From Curtobacterium luteum (GTDB lineage: Bacteria; Actinomycetota; Actinomycetes; Actinomycetales; Microbacteriaceae), in assembly GCF_001475545.1 (NCBI RefSeq), contig NZ_LDQC01000006.1, positions 1 through 40,324 on the forward strand: 40,324 nt of DNA, written 5' to 3'. The notes beneath the pieces were generated by a model, which did not search any database, was not told where the DNA came from, and saw nothing but the letters and a program-made list of their open reading frames with translations. Positions 1 to 7,694 of this stretch are shown in pieces; position 1 is the first letter of the stretch; every line of letters starts with the position of its first letter. A program made the translations under genes and the position numbers.

Positions 1-13
1 GACCGACCCGAGC

Positions 14-92
14 GACGGTCAGCGCGGGACCGATCCGCGCGGCCGGGCGACCGACCCCGCGACGGTCAGCGCGGGACCGACCCGCGCGGCCG
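14..92. repeat. Two-copy intergenic tandem repeat with hairpins (47-bp period)
   Basis: A unit beginning GACGGTCAGCGCGGGACCGA occurs at 14-45 and again at 61-92, a 47-base period with one substitution in the shared part. Each copy can fold, with arms GCGCGG and CCGCGC around a 7-base loop (22-40 and 69-87). It lies just beyond the stop of the minus-strand monooxygenase, so it may act as a tandem terminator. That role is inference. More copies could lie to the left of the window. Confidence 0.75.
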
Positions 93-103
93 CGTGACCG
101 GGG

Positions 104-1213
104 TCAGGGCACCGGCACCGGCTCCGCCAGGAGCTCGCGCACCCGGGGCGCGACCTGCGTGCCGTAGAGCTCGATCGACCGCATCATGTCGTCGTGCGGC
201 AGGCGACCCGTCGCGTACCGCATGTCGAAGCGCGAGACGCCGAGGATCCGCATGTTGCGCGCGATCTTGCGCGCGACCGTCTCGGGCGAGCCGACGTACA
301 GCGAGCCGCCGGCGGAGAGTCCGGCGCGGTACCCGGCGACGTCGAGGGGCGGCCAGCCGCGCTCCCGGCCGAGCTGGTCGGTGACGGCCTTGTGGTACGG
401 CCAGTAGCGCTCGGCGGCTTCTTCGTCGGTGGCGGCGACGAAGCCGGGCGAGTGCATCGCGATGGGTTGCTGCGGCAGCTCGAGCTGGGTCAACGCCTGG
501 CGGTAGAGCCGCGAGAACGGGGCGAACTGCGCGGGCTGCCCGCCGATGATCGCGAGGAACAGCGGCATGCCGTAGGAGGCGGCGCGGATGACGGACTGCG
601 GGGAGCCACCGACGCCGATCCAGGTCGGGATGGGGCCGTGCTCGAGCTTCGGGAAGACTTCCTGGTCGACCAGGGCTGCGCGCTTCGTGCCGGACCAGGT
701 CACCTTGTCGCCGCCACGGAGGGCTGCCCAGAGCTGCAGCTTCTCCTCGAAGAGGACCTCGTAGTCGCTCAGCTCGTAGCCGAAGAGCGGGAACGACTCG
801 GTGAAGGACCCGCGGCCGAGGATGACCTCGGCGCGGCCGTCGGAGATCGCGTCGACGGTGGCGAAGCGCTCGTACACGCGGACCGGGTCGTCCGAGGAGA
901 GCACCGTGACGGCGGAGCCGAGACGGATCGACGAGGTCGAGGCGGCGATCGCGGCGAGGACGACCTCGGGCGCGCTCACGATGAAGTCCGCGCGGTGGTG
1001 CTCGCCGACCCCGATGAAGTCGATGCCGAGCTGGTCGGCGAGGACGGCCTGCTCCACGACGTCGCGGATGCTCTGCGCGTCCGACTTGACCGAGCCGTCG
1101 GGCAGCTCGGTGACGTCACCGAACGTGTCGAGGCCGAGCTGCACCGGGCCGACACGGTCGGGTGCGGGCGGCGGCACGTCCGAGGGGCGGTCGGTGCCGA
1201 ATGCGTTGCTCAT
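104..1213 (-). CDS. LLM-class flavin-dependent oxidoreductase (luciferase-like monooxygenase)
   Basis: A 369-residue TIM-barrel monooxygenase of the bacterial-luciferase superfamily. Such enzymes use reduced flavin supplied by a partner reductase and O2; the substrate cannot be told from sequence. Visible features are the early motif [10 protein letters not shown] (residues 68-77), [12 protein letters not shown] (80-91) that places a barrel strand and helix, and [15 protein letters not shown] (126-140), the usual flavin-phosphate region. The length is normal for the family. ATG 1213 was chosen because AGGAGG sits 5 nt upstream; an in-frame start at 1240 would fall inside a palindrome and has no such site. 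It is divergent from a short-chain dehydrogenase, and the two may share a control region. Family is sure; function is general. Confidence 0.9.
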   Translation of the reverse strand: MSNAFGTDRPSDVPPPAPDRVGPVQLGLDTFGDVTELPDGSVKSDAQSIRDVVEQAVLADQLGIDFIGVGEHHRADFIVSAPEVVLAAIAASTSSIRLGSAVTVLSSDDPVRVYERFATVDAISDGRAEVILGRGSFTESFPLFGYELSDYEVLFEEKLQLWAALRGGDKVTWSGTKRAALVDQEVFPKLEHGPIPTWIGVGGSPQSVIRAASYGMPLFLAIIGGQPAQFAPFSRLYRQALTQLELPQQPIAMHSPGFVAATDEEAAERYWPYHKAVTDQLGRERGWPPLDVAGYRAGLSAGGSLYVGSPETVARKIARNMRILGVSRFDMRYATGRLPHDDMMRSIELYGTQVAPRVRELLAEPVPVP

Positions 1214-1235
1214 GGGTCCTCCTGCGACGTGCCCG

Positions 1236-1254
1236 TTCAATGCGTATGCATGAA
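1236..1254. promoter_or_regulatory. Imperfect palindrome between divergent oxidoreductase genes
   Basis: TTCAATGCGTATGCATGAA reads nearly the same on both strands (TTC...GAA outside, ATGC...GCAT inside). It lies 23 nt upstream of the monooxygenase start and about 60 nt upstream of the dehydrogenase start, where a regulator controlling both could bind. No regulator gene is adjacent, so the binding protein is unknown. Confidence 0.4.
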
Positions 1255-1302
1255 TCTAGCACGGATCGGTCCCGAGCGCAGCAGTCCCGCACCCGCCCCG
1301 AG

Positions 1303-1308
1303 TACCGT
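1303..1308 (+). promoter_or_regulatory. -10 box of the SDR gene (leaderless type)
   Basis: TACCGT (TANNNT) ends 7 nt before the ATG at 1316, so transcription would begin at or next to the start codon. No Shine-Dalgarno sequence is present. Confidence 0.5.
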
Positions 1309-1315
1309 CACGCCC

Positions 1316-2224
1316 ATGCCGCAGATCCCCGACCAGACCGGCCGCCGCATCGTCGTCACGGGCGCGAACAGCGGAACGGGCAGGGAGACCGCCACCAGAC
1401 TCGCCGCCGCCGGCGCGTCCGTGGTGCTCGCCGTCCGCACCCCGTCCAAGGGCGAGGACGCCGTCCGCGAGATCCGCGCGGCGCACCCCACCGCCGACGT
1501 CGAGGTCCGCGAGCTCGACCTCGCCGACCTCGCGAGCGTCCGCCGCTTCGCGGACGGCATCGCAGCGGACGATCGCCCCCTCGACGTCCTGGTGAACAAC
1601 GCCGGTGTGATGGCGCCACCGAAGCGTTTCGAGACGGTCGACGGCTTCGAGCTCCAGTTCGGCACGAACTTCCTCGGCCCGTTCGCGCTCACGAACCTGC
1701 TGCTGCCGACCCTGCTCCGCGCCGGGTCGCCGCGCGTCGCGACCATGTCGAGCCTCGCGGCACTCTTCGGCAGCATCCGGTTCCCCGACCTGCAGTGGGA
1801 GCGCGGCTACAACGGCTGGCGGGCGTACGGCCAGTCGAAGCTCGCCGACCTGCTCCTCGCACTCCACCTGCACCGGCTCGCGGTCGAGCGGGACTGGGAC
1901 CTCGTCAGCACGGCGGCCCACCCCGGCTACACGCGGACGAACCTGCAGTCAGCGGGGCGGTCGCTCGGCCGCTCGAAGCCCGTGCGGTCCCACGACCGTG
2001 CGCTGCCCTTCACGCAGGACGTCGAGCAGGGTTCGGAGCCGCTGCTGTACGCCGCTGTCGGGCCGAACGCCGTCGGGGGCGCCTACTACGGTCCCGCGGG
2101 TTTCGGCGGCCTCACCGGCCCCACCACGGTGGCGTCGATCCCCCGGTCGGCCCGGAGCGCCGACCTCGCCCGCTCGCTGTGGGCGGTCGCCGAGGACCTC
2201 ACGGGGACGGCGCCGCCCGCCTGA
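1316..2224 (+). CDS. Short-chain dehydrogenase/reductase (SDR family)
   Basis: A 302-residue NAD(P)-dependent oxidoreductase with a Rossmann fold. It shows the cofactor motif TGANSGTG (15-22), NNAG (94-97), the catalytic Ser region (MSSLA, about 144-148) and the catalytic YGQSK (Tyr171, Lys175). It resembles the retinol-dehydrogenase/protochlorophyllide-reductase-like SDRs: a long C-terminal half follows the active site, with [10 protein letters not shown] after the Lys helix. Substrate unknown. The start is set by the -10 box 7 nt upstream; the open frame extends much further upstream only as a shadow of the opposite gene. It converges on the SGNH hydrolases. Confidence 0.92.
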   Translation: MPQIPDQTGRRIVVTGANSGTGRETATRLAAAGASVVLAVRTPSKGEDAVREIRAAHPTADVEVRELDLADLASVRRFADGIAADDRPLDVLVNNAGVMAPPKRFETVDGFELQFGTNFLGPFALTNLLLPTLLRAGSPRVATMSSLAALFGSIRFPDLQWERGYNGWRAYGQSKLADLLLALHLHRLAVERDWDLVSTAAHPGYTRTNLQSAGRSLGRSKPVRSHDRALPFTQDVEQGSEPLLYAAVGPNAVGGAYYGPAGFGGLTGPTTVASIPRSARSADLARSLWAVAEDLTGTAPPA

Positions 2225-2231
2225 CCGGCCT

Positions 2232-2253
2232 GGAGGCGCGGCGCGCGCCCTCC
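2232..2253. terminator. Candidate bidirectional terminator hairpin
   Basis: A GC-only inverted repeat starting GGAGGCGCG and ending CGCGCCCTCC sits between the convergent SDR and SGNH genes. The stem carries a bulge and there is no T-run, which is common for high-GC actinobacterial terminators. Confidence 0.4.
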
Positions 2254-2260
2254 CGTCGGC

Positions 2261-2938
2261 TCACCAGCGCAGGTGGTCGCGCTCCAGGGCACCGGTCACC
2301 GCCGCGAGCAGCGCCCGCTGGCCGCGGGCCGTGGGGTGCACGTCGTCGGACTGCATCCACCCCGGGTGCCCGCGGAGCGGCTGTCCGAGGTCCAACCAGG
2401 ACCCGCCGACCCCGTCCACCGCGGTGTGCAGTGCGGCCGAGATCGTCGCGAGCTGGGACGGCGGGGCGTCCTGGTCCCAGACCGCGCTGAGGCCGACGAC
2501 CCGGGCGCGCGGCAGGAGCCGGTGCACGGCCGCGACCAGCTGCTGCGTCGCGCCGTCGAGCTCGTCGTCGTCCTGGCCGAGGTCGTTCGAGCTGGCCTGC
2601 AGCACGACCACGGCGGGGTGCAGCACCGCGGCCTGCTCCGCGAGCTCCTCGTAGGTCGCGGAGCACTGGTCCTCCCCCTCGGCGAGGATCCCGGCGCCGT
2701 CGCAGCCGAGGTCGGTCAGCCGGAGGTGGTCCCGCGCGGCGAGCAGCTCCGGCCACGCCTGCGCGGAGCGGAGTCCGTGCCCGATCGTGATCGAGTCGCC
2801 GATGACCACGACGCGCGCCCCGGTCGGCTCGGGGCCGAGCGGCAGCACCGCCGCCACGTCGGACGAGCACCCGGCCAGCACACCGCAGACCGCCACGGCG
2901 ACGGCACCGACCAGGAGGGCTCGGGACGGGTGGCGCAC
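2261..2938 (-). CDS. SGNH/GDSL-family hydrolase lipoprotein (downstream copy)
   Basis: A 225-residue secreted esterase/acyl-hydrolase-type protein anchored as a lipoprotein. The N-terminus is a signal peptide ending in lipobox LAGC (21-24). The catalytic Ser lies in VVVIGDSI (Ser49, SGNH block I), the Asn-bearing block is QASSNDLG, and the Asp/His pair is DDVHP (about 198-202). The substrate is unknown; cell-wall or extracellular acyl groups are typical for the family. GTG 2938 was chosen because GAGGG lies 6 nt upstream and the start falls 8 bp after its neighbour's stop. It closely resembles the upstream gene along its whole length, indicating tandem duplication. The two are probably co-transcribed. 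Confidence 0.87.
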   Translation of the reverse strand: MRHPSRALLVGAVAVAVCGVLAGCSSDVAAVLPLGPEPTGARVVVIGDSITIGHGLRSAQAWPELLAARDHLRLTDLGCDGAGILAEGEDQCSATYEELAEQAAVLHPAVVVLQASSNDLGQDDDELDGATQQLVAAVHRLLPRARVVGLSAVWDQDAPPSQLATISAALHTAVDGVGGSWLDLGQPLRGHPGWMQSDDVHPTARGQRALLAAVTGALERDHLRW

Positions 2939-2946
2939 GACAGCCC

Positions 2947-3684
2947 TCAGAACTGCACGTCGTCGCGCGTGAACGCCGCCGTCACCGCGGCCGCGATCGC
3001 CTGCTGCCCCCGCACCGTCGGGTGCACGTCGTCCGACTGCATCCAGTCCCCGTGCCCTCGCAACGGCTCGCCGATGTCGACGTAGGTGCCGCCCTCGCGC
3101 TGGAGTGCCACGCGCATCGCCTTCGAGATCTTCGCGAGCTGCGCGGGCGGGGCGTCCTGGTTCCAGATCGCGCTCAGCCCGATGACCCGCGCCCGCGGCA
3201 TGCGCCGGTGCACGTCGTCGACGACCTGGTCGGTGGCGCTCCGGATCTCGGCGGTGTCGAGCCCGAGGTCGTTCGAGCTCGCCTGCAGCAGGACCACCTG
3301 CGGACGGAGTCCGACCGCGCGCTTCACGAGGGTCGCGTAGGCGCTGGCACAGTCGTCGTCGTCCCCGAGCGCCGCGACGCCGGCGCCGTCGCAGGACAGG
3401 TTCGTGAGCGACCAGCCGTTCGTGTCCGCCATGAGGGCTGGCCACGCCTGCGCGGTCGTGAGGCCGTGACCGCCGGTGATCGAGTCACCGATCGCGACCA
3501 CCCGCACGTCGTCCGCCCGGTCCCACGGGGTCCCTGGGCCAGGGGTGGGCGTCCGGCGGGCGCTGACGCTCGGCGATGCCTCCGCACCGACGGCGGCGGA
3601 CGGCTGCTCGCTGCAGGCGCCGAGGGCGATCACGGCGAGCGCCGCGACGCCGACGACGAGCACGCTCCGGGTCCGGGTGGTCAC
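2947..3684 (-). CDS. SGNH/GDSL-family hydrolase lipoprotein (upstream copy)
   Basis: A 245-residue paralog of the following gene. The signal peptide ends at lipobox LGAC (21-24), a Ser/Pro/Thr-rich linker follows to about residue 55, and the SGNH domain has AIGDSITGGHG (Ser68), QASSNDLG and DDVHP (about 218-222). The copies share blocks such as RARV(V/I)GLSA(V/I)W(D/N)QDAPP. The linker is longer here than in the other copy, so the catalytic domain would sit further from the membrane. It starts with GTG at 3684; no convincing Shine-Dalgarno site is seen, so the start is less certain than the reading frame. First gene of a two-gene unit; substrate unknown. Confidence 0.87.
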   Translation of the reverse strand: MTTRTRSVLVVGVAALAVIALGACSEQPSAAVGAEASPSVSARRTPTPGPGTPWDRADDVRVVAIGDSITGGHGLTTAQAWPALMADTNGWSLTNLSCDGAGVAALGDDDDCASAYATLVKRAVGLRPQVVLLQASSNDLGLDTAEIRSATDQVVDDVHRRMPRARVIGLSAIWNQDAPPAQLAKISKAMRVALQREGGTYVDIGEPLRGHGDWMQSDDVHPTVRGQQAIAAAVTAAFTRDDVQF

Positions 3685-3781
3685 GGAGCGCGAAGCTACG
3701 CCCGCACGCCAAGGCCCGCCCGTACGGGGCGCTGCGGGTGCGCTCAGGCGCGGGGACCGGCCAGGCGTGTCCGGTCGCGGC

Positions 3782-4570
3782 TCAGGCGCGGTGCAGCTCG
3801 ACCGAGCCGTCGAGTCGTCCCGGCTCGGTGAGGCGTGCGTGCTGCAGCACCGTCCGCTCGGGTCCGACCGCAGCGGCGACGATCGACAGCGTCGTCATGT
3901 GCCCCTCGGCCTCGTGGGCGTCGCGGAGGATGGCGTCCGGGTGGTCCGTCGGCAGCTCGGCGGAGGCGGCGAGCACACCGAACCAGCCGCTCCAGCCGTC
4001 GCCCGCGTCCTCGCCGGCGTCCGCGGTGCGGAGTTCGTCGAAGGGCCCGAGCACCGGGGGCGCGACAGGGGCGTCGACCGCTCGGAAGGCCTCGAGCCAG
4101 CGCCCGATACGTGGTGCGGCGGGGTCGTCCGGCTCGCCGTGCGTCACCATGTGCACGCCGGGCGCGAGCGCGGTGGTGCGGACCTCGGTGCCGTCCCACG
4201 TGACGACCTCGGCGCCCGCGGCCGTCGCGCGGACGAGGTTGAACGCCCGGGTGGTGGGCAGCGTGCCGCCGCGGCCCGGCAGGACTCCGGTGACCGCGTC
4301 GAGGGGCACGACGCCCCGGGTCGTCCACGTGCCGTCGTCGCTCGGCACCGGTTCGCCGCGGTTGAGGACGACCGCGAGCCCGGCGGTGTCGGACGCGGCG
4401 AGCCAGGCGCCGCCCGCCGAGCGGTCGCGCACGCCGCGCACGCCGGGGTCGCGGTCCGGCCACCAGGCGGCCGGCGGGTCCCACGGGCGCTCGGGCGACT
4501 CGTCGCGGAGGGCGAGCACCGTGACGGGCCACTCGGAGCCGGGCGCGACGCGGACGACGACGGTGCACAT
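3782..4570 (-). CDS. NRDE (TANGO2-like) family protein
   Basis: A 262-residue protein of the NRDE family (related to eukaryotic TANGO2/Ser-Gly-Thr-rich proteins). The chain begins MCTVVVRV, giving the Cys2 that the family shares with N-terminal-nucleophile enzymes, and continues with WDPPAAWW, the NRD(E)-like GGAWLAAS segment and LAVVLNRGEP near residues 60-85. The molecular activity of bacterial members is not established; heme handling has been proposed for TANGO2 relatives. ATG 4570 is the only start that exposes Cys2. The very long open frame continuing upstream on this strand is antisense to coaBC and is not coding. Divergent from coaBC by 42 bp. Confidence 0.85.
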   Translation of the reverse strand: MCTVVVRVAPGSEWPVTVLALRDESPERPWDPPAAWWPDRDPGVRGVRDRSAGGAWLAASDTAGLAVVLNRGEPVPSDDGTWTTRGVVPLDAVTGVLPGRGGTLPTTRAFNLVRATAAGAEVVTWDGTEVRTTALAPGVHMVTHGEPDDPAAPRIGRWLEAFRAVDAPVAPPVLGPFDELRTADAGEDAGDGWSGWFGVLAASAELPTDHPDAILRDAHEAEGHMTTLSIVAAAVGPERTVLQHARLTEPGRLDGSVELHRA

Positions 4571-4599
4571 GCTCCCGATCCTCGCACGGGTGCCGCCGG

Positions 4600-4605
4600 T
4601 AGCGT
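4600..4605 (+). promoter_or_regulatory. -10 box of coaBC (leaderless type)
   Basis: TAGCGT ends 7 nt before GTG 4613. The 42-bp gap to the divergent NRDE gene leaves no room for a ribosome-binding site plus leader, which supports a leaderless transcript. Confidence 0.55.
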
Positions 4606-4612
4606 GACGGGT

Positions 4613-5890
4613 GTGAGCGCAGCAGCAGAGCACACCCGCACGGTCGTCGTCGGCATCACCGGAGGCATCGCCGCGTACAAGGCCGTCGGTGTCGTCCGCG
4701 ACCTCGTCACCCGCGGCCACGACGTCCACGTCGTCCCGACGGAGGGGGCTCTGCGGTTCGTCGGGCTGCCGACCCTCGAGGCCCTCAGCCGCAACCCGGT
4801 GACGACGAGCGTCTGGGACGACGTCGCGGAGGTCCGGCACGTCGCGCTCGGCCGCCGCGCCGACCTCGTCGTCATCGCCCCGGCGACCGCGGACGCGCTC
4901 GCCCGGATGGCGGCGGGCCTCGCGGGAGACCTCCTCGGCACGACGCTCCTCGCCACCGAGGCGCCCGTCGTCGTGGCGCCCGCGATGCACCCGCAGATGT
5001 GGGAGCACCCGGCCACGCGGGCGAACGTCGAGACCCTCCGCGCGCGTGGTGTCCGTTTCGTCGGGCCGGTCGTCGGTGCGCTCACCGGGGACGACGCCGG
5101 CATCGGCCGGATGTCCGAGCCCCGGGACATCGTCGAGGCTGCACTGGCGGTGCTGGACCAGCCCGACCGCCCCGACGACGCAGGTCTCACCACCGGAGCC
5201 GCACCGTCCCTCCCGTCCGGTGACCTCCGAGGCGTGCGTGTGCTGGTGACCGCAGGGGGGACCCGTGAACCGGTCGACCCCGTCCGGTTCGTGGGCAACC
5301 GGTCGAGCGGTCGGCAGGGCGTCGCGTTCGCGGCGGACGCCGCCGCTCGCGGGGCGGCGGTCACCCTCGTCGCGGCGAACGTGGACGCCGGGCTCACCGC
5401 CGACCTCGGCGTCGAGGTGGTGCCCGTCGGGTCGGCCCTCGAGCTCGCAGACGCCGTGCGAGCAGCGGCCGAGGACGCGGACGTCGTCGTGATGACGGCG
5501 GCGGTGGCGGACTACCGGCCGACCGAGGTGCACGCCGAGAAGCTCAAGAAGGACGCACAGGGCGACCACCTCACGCTCGAACTCGTCCGGAACCCCGACG
5601 TGCTCGCCGAGCTCGTGGCGAACCGGCGCTCGGGGCAGATCATCGTGGGGTTCGCCGCCGAGACGGAGCCCGACCGCGCCGCCCGCATCGCGCTCGGGCG
5701 GGCGAAGATCGCGCGGAAGCCGGCCGACCTCCTCGTGGTGAACCACGTCGGGTGGTCGTCGGGCTTCGAGCGCGAGGAGAACGCGATCGAGGTCCTCAGC
5801 CCGGGCGGCGAGGTCGTCCGGGAGACCTCCGGGACGAAGGCCGAGGTGGCGGCGGCCGTCCTCGACCTGGTCGCCACCGCGCTCGCCTGA
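4613..5890 (+). CDS. coaBC: Bifunctional CoaBC: phosphopantothenoylcysteine decarboxylase / phosphopantothenate-cysteine ligase
   Basis: A 425-residue enzyme for two steps of coenzyme A synthesis: CTP-dependent coupling of cysteine to 4'-phosphopantothenate (CoaB), then FMN-dependent decarboxylation to phosphopantetheine (CoaC). The N-terminal CoaC domain (about 1-190) has GITGGIAAYKA, the catalytic His in EVRHVALG (about residue 74) and PAMHPQMW (about 122-129). The last differs from the textbook PAMN motif by His for Asn; my recollection is that actinobacterial homologs share this. CoaB starts near residue 205 with LVTAGGTREPVDPVR and NRSSGRQG, and contains MTAAVADYRP and EKLKK. Start GTG 4613 fits the -10 box 7 nt upstream; GTG 4604 is possible but overlaps that box. 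Essential metabolism. Confidence 0.97.
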   Translation: MSAAAEHTRTVVVGITGGIAAYKAVGVVRDLVTRGHDVHVVPTEGALRFVGLPTLEALSRNPVTTSVWDDVAEVRHVALGRRADLVVIAPATADALARMAAGLAGDLLGTTLLATEAPVVVAPAMHPQMWEHPATRANVETLRARGVRFVGPVVGALTGDDAGIGRMSEPRDIVEAALAVLDQPDRPDDAGLTTGAAPSLPSGDLRGVRVLVTAGGTREPVDPVRFVGNRSSGRQGVAFAADAAARGAAVTLVAANVDAGLTADLGVEVVPVGSALELADAVRAAAEDADVVVMTAAVADYRPTEVHAEKLKKDAQGDHLTLELVRNPDVLAELVANRRSGQIIVGFAAETEPDRAARIALGRAKIARKPADLLVVNHVGWSSGFEREENAIEVLSPGGEVVRETSGTKAEVAAAVLDLVATALA

Positions 5891-5947
5891 CGACGACGTG
5901 GCGACGGTCGCCTCGCTGCTCACTGCTCGCCGCTCGCCGCTCGCCGC

Positions 5948-5964
5948 TCGCTCCGAGGGAGCGA
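5948..5964 (+). terminator. Hairpin downstream of coaBC
   Basis: TCGCTCC-GAG-GGAGCGA is a perfect 7-bp stem with a 3-base loop, 57 nt after the coaBC stop and just before the DoxX gene. A run of CGCCGCT repeats precedes it (about 5925-5947). There is no T-run. Confidence 0.45.
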
Positions 5965-5980
5965 CGAGCACGATGGAGCC

Positions 5981-6373
5981 ATGCGACGACGTGAACGCAC
6001 CAGACGCGCCAACCGCACCGCTGCCGCCCTCGCCGTCGTGCTCGGCGGCGCCGGTGTCACGCACTTCCTCCGCCCGCGCACGTACGACCGGATCGTCCCC
6101 GAGGCACTCCCGCCCCGTCTGACGACGCTCCTGTCGGGCGTCGCCGAGCTCGGCATCGCGGCGGGACTCGCCGTGCCCGGGACCCGGCGTGCCGCGGGGT
6201 GGGCGGCCGGGGCGCTGTTCCTCGCGGTCTTCCCCGCCAACGTCAAGATGGCGAAGGACCTCCTCGACTCGCCGCGGTCGACCCGGACGATGCGGCTCGT
6301 GTCGGTCCTGCGGCTGCCGCTCCAGGCACCCCTGGTGTGGTGGGCGGCCCGCGTGGGCCGGCACGGCGGATGA
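5981..6373 (+). CDS. DoxX-like small membrane protein
   Basis: A 130-residue integral membrane protein resembling the DoxX/DoxD-like family: an arginine-rich cytoplasmic N-terminus (MRRRERTRR), then three or four hydrophobic helices (about 12-30, 45-65, 68-85, 105-122), with the family-like GAGVTHFLRPRTYDRIVPEALP at 22-43 and FLAVFPANVKMA near 80. Family members are quinone- or redox-linked membrane proteins, mostly of unknown role. ATG 5981 has a short GGAG immediately upstream. The stop overlaps the start of the DUF2071 gene by 4 bases (ATGA), so the genes are translationally coupled. Confidence 0.8.
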   Translation: MRRRERTRRANRTAAALAVVLGGAGVTHFLRPRTYDRIVPEALPPRLTTLLSGVAELGIAAGLAVPGTRRAAGWAAGALFLAVFPANVKMAKDLLDSPRSTRTMRLVSVLRLPLQAPLVWWAARVGRHGG

Positions 6374-7161
6374 GCGAGGCGCGCGCGGCTGTCCCGCTGC
6401 GGCACCGGCCGGTGACGGTGCACGCCTGGGAGGACGTCGTGTTCGCGCACTGGCGGCACGACCCGCAGGTCCTCGCGCGGATGCTCCCCCGCGGGACCCG
6501 TCCGGACGTCGTGGACGGCAGCGCCTGGGTCGGCCTCTCGGCCTACGTCTTCCGCGAGACGCAGGTGCCACCGTTCCCACCGTCGGGACGGCTCGGCTCG
6601 ATGACCGAGGTCACCATCGAGGTCCTGACGATCGACGACCACGGCCGGCACGGCGTCGCCCACCGGACGGTCGACACCGCCAACGTGCCCGCGATCGTCG
6701 CGGCGCACGCGCTCCTCGGCGTCCCGTACACGTTCGCGCACGCCGGCTCGCGTCGACGCGGGGACACCGTCGCGCACCGGTCCGTGCGGCACCCGAACCG
6801 CGCGCTCCACCCGTTCCGAGCCGCACGCGCGTTCCGGCTGACGCCGACGGACCGGCCGGGCGGCTCGCCCCGCCCCCGCCACTCCGCCGCCGTCCGCGTC
6901 ACGGCAGGTCCGGTCACGACGGCGCCGCTCGCGGTCGAGCTCACGACGCGCGTCGGCATCCACGCCCGGCACCTCGCGCAGACGGTCTTCTGGCAACGGC
7001 AGCACCCGCCGCTGACGATCCGGTCGGCGCAGGTCGAGCACCTGTCCGGTGACCTGCCCGCGGCCGTCGGGCTGCCCGGGTTGTTCGACCGCGCACCCGA
7101 CTCGGCACTCGTCGTGGACGCGACGACGGTCCGCTACGCGTGGGGGGACGTGGTGCGGTGA
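6370..7161 (+). CDS. DUF2071 (YqjF-like) family protein
   Basis: A 263-residue soluble protein matching the DUF2071/YqjF family. Family-like landmarks are WEDVVFAHWRHDP near the start, the position LARMLPRGTRPDVVDGSAWVGL (the typical LP.G...D...G.AWVG block) and a later YTFAHAG. Biochemical function is unknown for the family; some members sit near DoxX genes in actinobacteria. It starts with ATG 6370 inside the DoxX stop (ATGA) and its own stop overlaps the next GTG (GTGA). This makes it the middle gene of a tightly coupled trio. I cannot propose a substrate. Confidence 0.8.
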   Translation: MSEARAAVPLRHRPVTVHAWEDVVFAHWRHDPQVLARMLPRGTRPDVVDGSAWVGLSAYVFRETQVPPFPPSGRLGSMTEVTIEVLTIDDHGRHGVAHRTVDTANVPAIVAAHALLGVPYTFAHAGSRRRGDTVAHRSVRHPNRALHPFRAARAFRLTPTDRPGGSPRPRHSAAVRVTAGPVTTAPLAVELTTRVGIHARHLAQTVFWQRQHPPLTIRSAQVEHLSGDLPAAVGLPGLFDRAPDSALVVDATTVRYAWGDVVR

Positions 7162-7613
7162 CGGACGACGACCTCGTCCGGTTCGTCACCGCCCAGGAGG
7201 GGGTGCACGAGACCGCCGTCGCCGAGCTCCGCTCCGGCCGCAAGCGCACGCACTGGATGTGGTTCGTGTTCCCGCAGCTCGCCGGGCTCGGTCGGAGTCC
7301 GACCGCGCAGCACTTCGCGATCACGGGGGTCGACCAGGCCGCGCGGTACCTGGCGGACCCGGTGCTCGGGCCGCGGCTGCTCGACGCCGTGGCGGTCCTG
7401 ACGGAGGCTCCGGCGCCGTCGGTCGAGGCGCTACTCGGAGGCATCGACGCCGTGAAGGCGCGGTCCTCGCTGACGCTCTTCGCCCGGGCCGCGGCGGACC
7501 CCGCGCCGTTCCGGGCGGCACTCGACCGCTGGTACGGGGGCGAGGAGGACCCGGCGACCCTGCGCCTGCTCGACGACACGGGACGGGTACCCCGACCGTC
7601 CGGCGGCCGCTGA
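7158..7613 (+). CDS. DUF1810 family protein
   Basis: A 151-residue soluble protein with the DUF1810 signature: LVRFVTAQE near the start, then the hallmark KRTHWMWFVFPQLAGLG (about 35-51) and SLTLFARAA in the C-terminal half. Function is not established. The GTG start overlaps the previous stop by 4 bases, so it is translated in coupling with the DUF2071 protein. It ends before a palindromic region leading to a GntR regulator and is probably the last gene of the DoxX-DUF2071-DUF1810 unit. Confidence 0.85.
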   Translation: MTDDDLVRFVTAQEGVHETAVAELRSGRKRTHWMWFVFPQLAGLGRSPTAQHFAITGVDQAARYLADPVLGPRLLDAVAVLTEAPAPSVEALLGGIDAVKARSSLTLFARAAADPAPFRAALDRWYGGEEDPATLRLLDDTGRVPRPSGGR

Positions 7614-7624
7614 CCGTATATCAG

Positions 7625-7640
7625 GTACGGTGATCCGTAC
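7625..7640. promoter_or_regulatory. Palindrome upstream of GntR-type regulator (candidate autoregulatory operator)
   Basis: GTACGG-TGAT-CCGTAC has perfect 6-base arms around 4 bases, 55-70 nt upstream of the regulator's ATG. A TATATC segment sits just left of it (7618-7623). GntR proteins bind such inverted repeats and often control their own gene. A terminator role for the preceding gene is the alternative. Confidence 0.45.
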
Positions 7641-7694
7641 GGCCGCACCCGGGGTGTCGGTCGCCCGACGAGCAGACCTCGAGGAGGGTCCCCG

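Noticed and set aside
3782-6580. 932-residue open frame on the minus strand across coaBC and NRDE
   Set aside because: Only the last part is the NRDE gene. The rest is an antisense shadow of coaBC produced by high third-position GC, with low-complexity Arg/Gly/Asp text.
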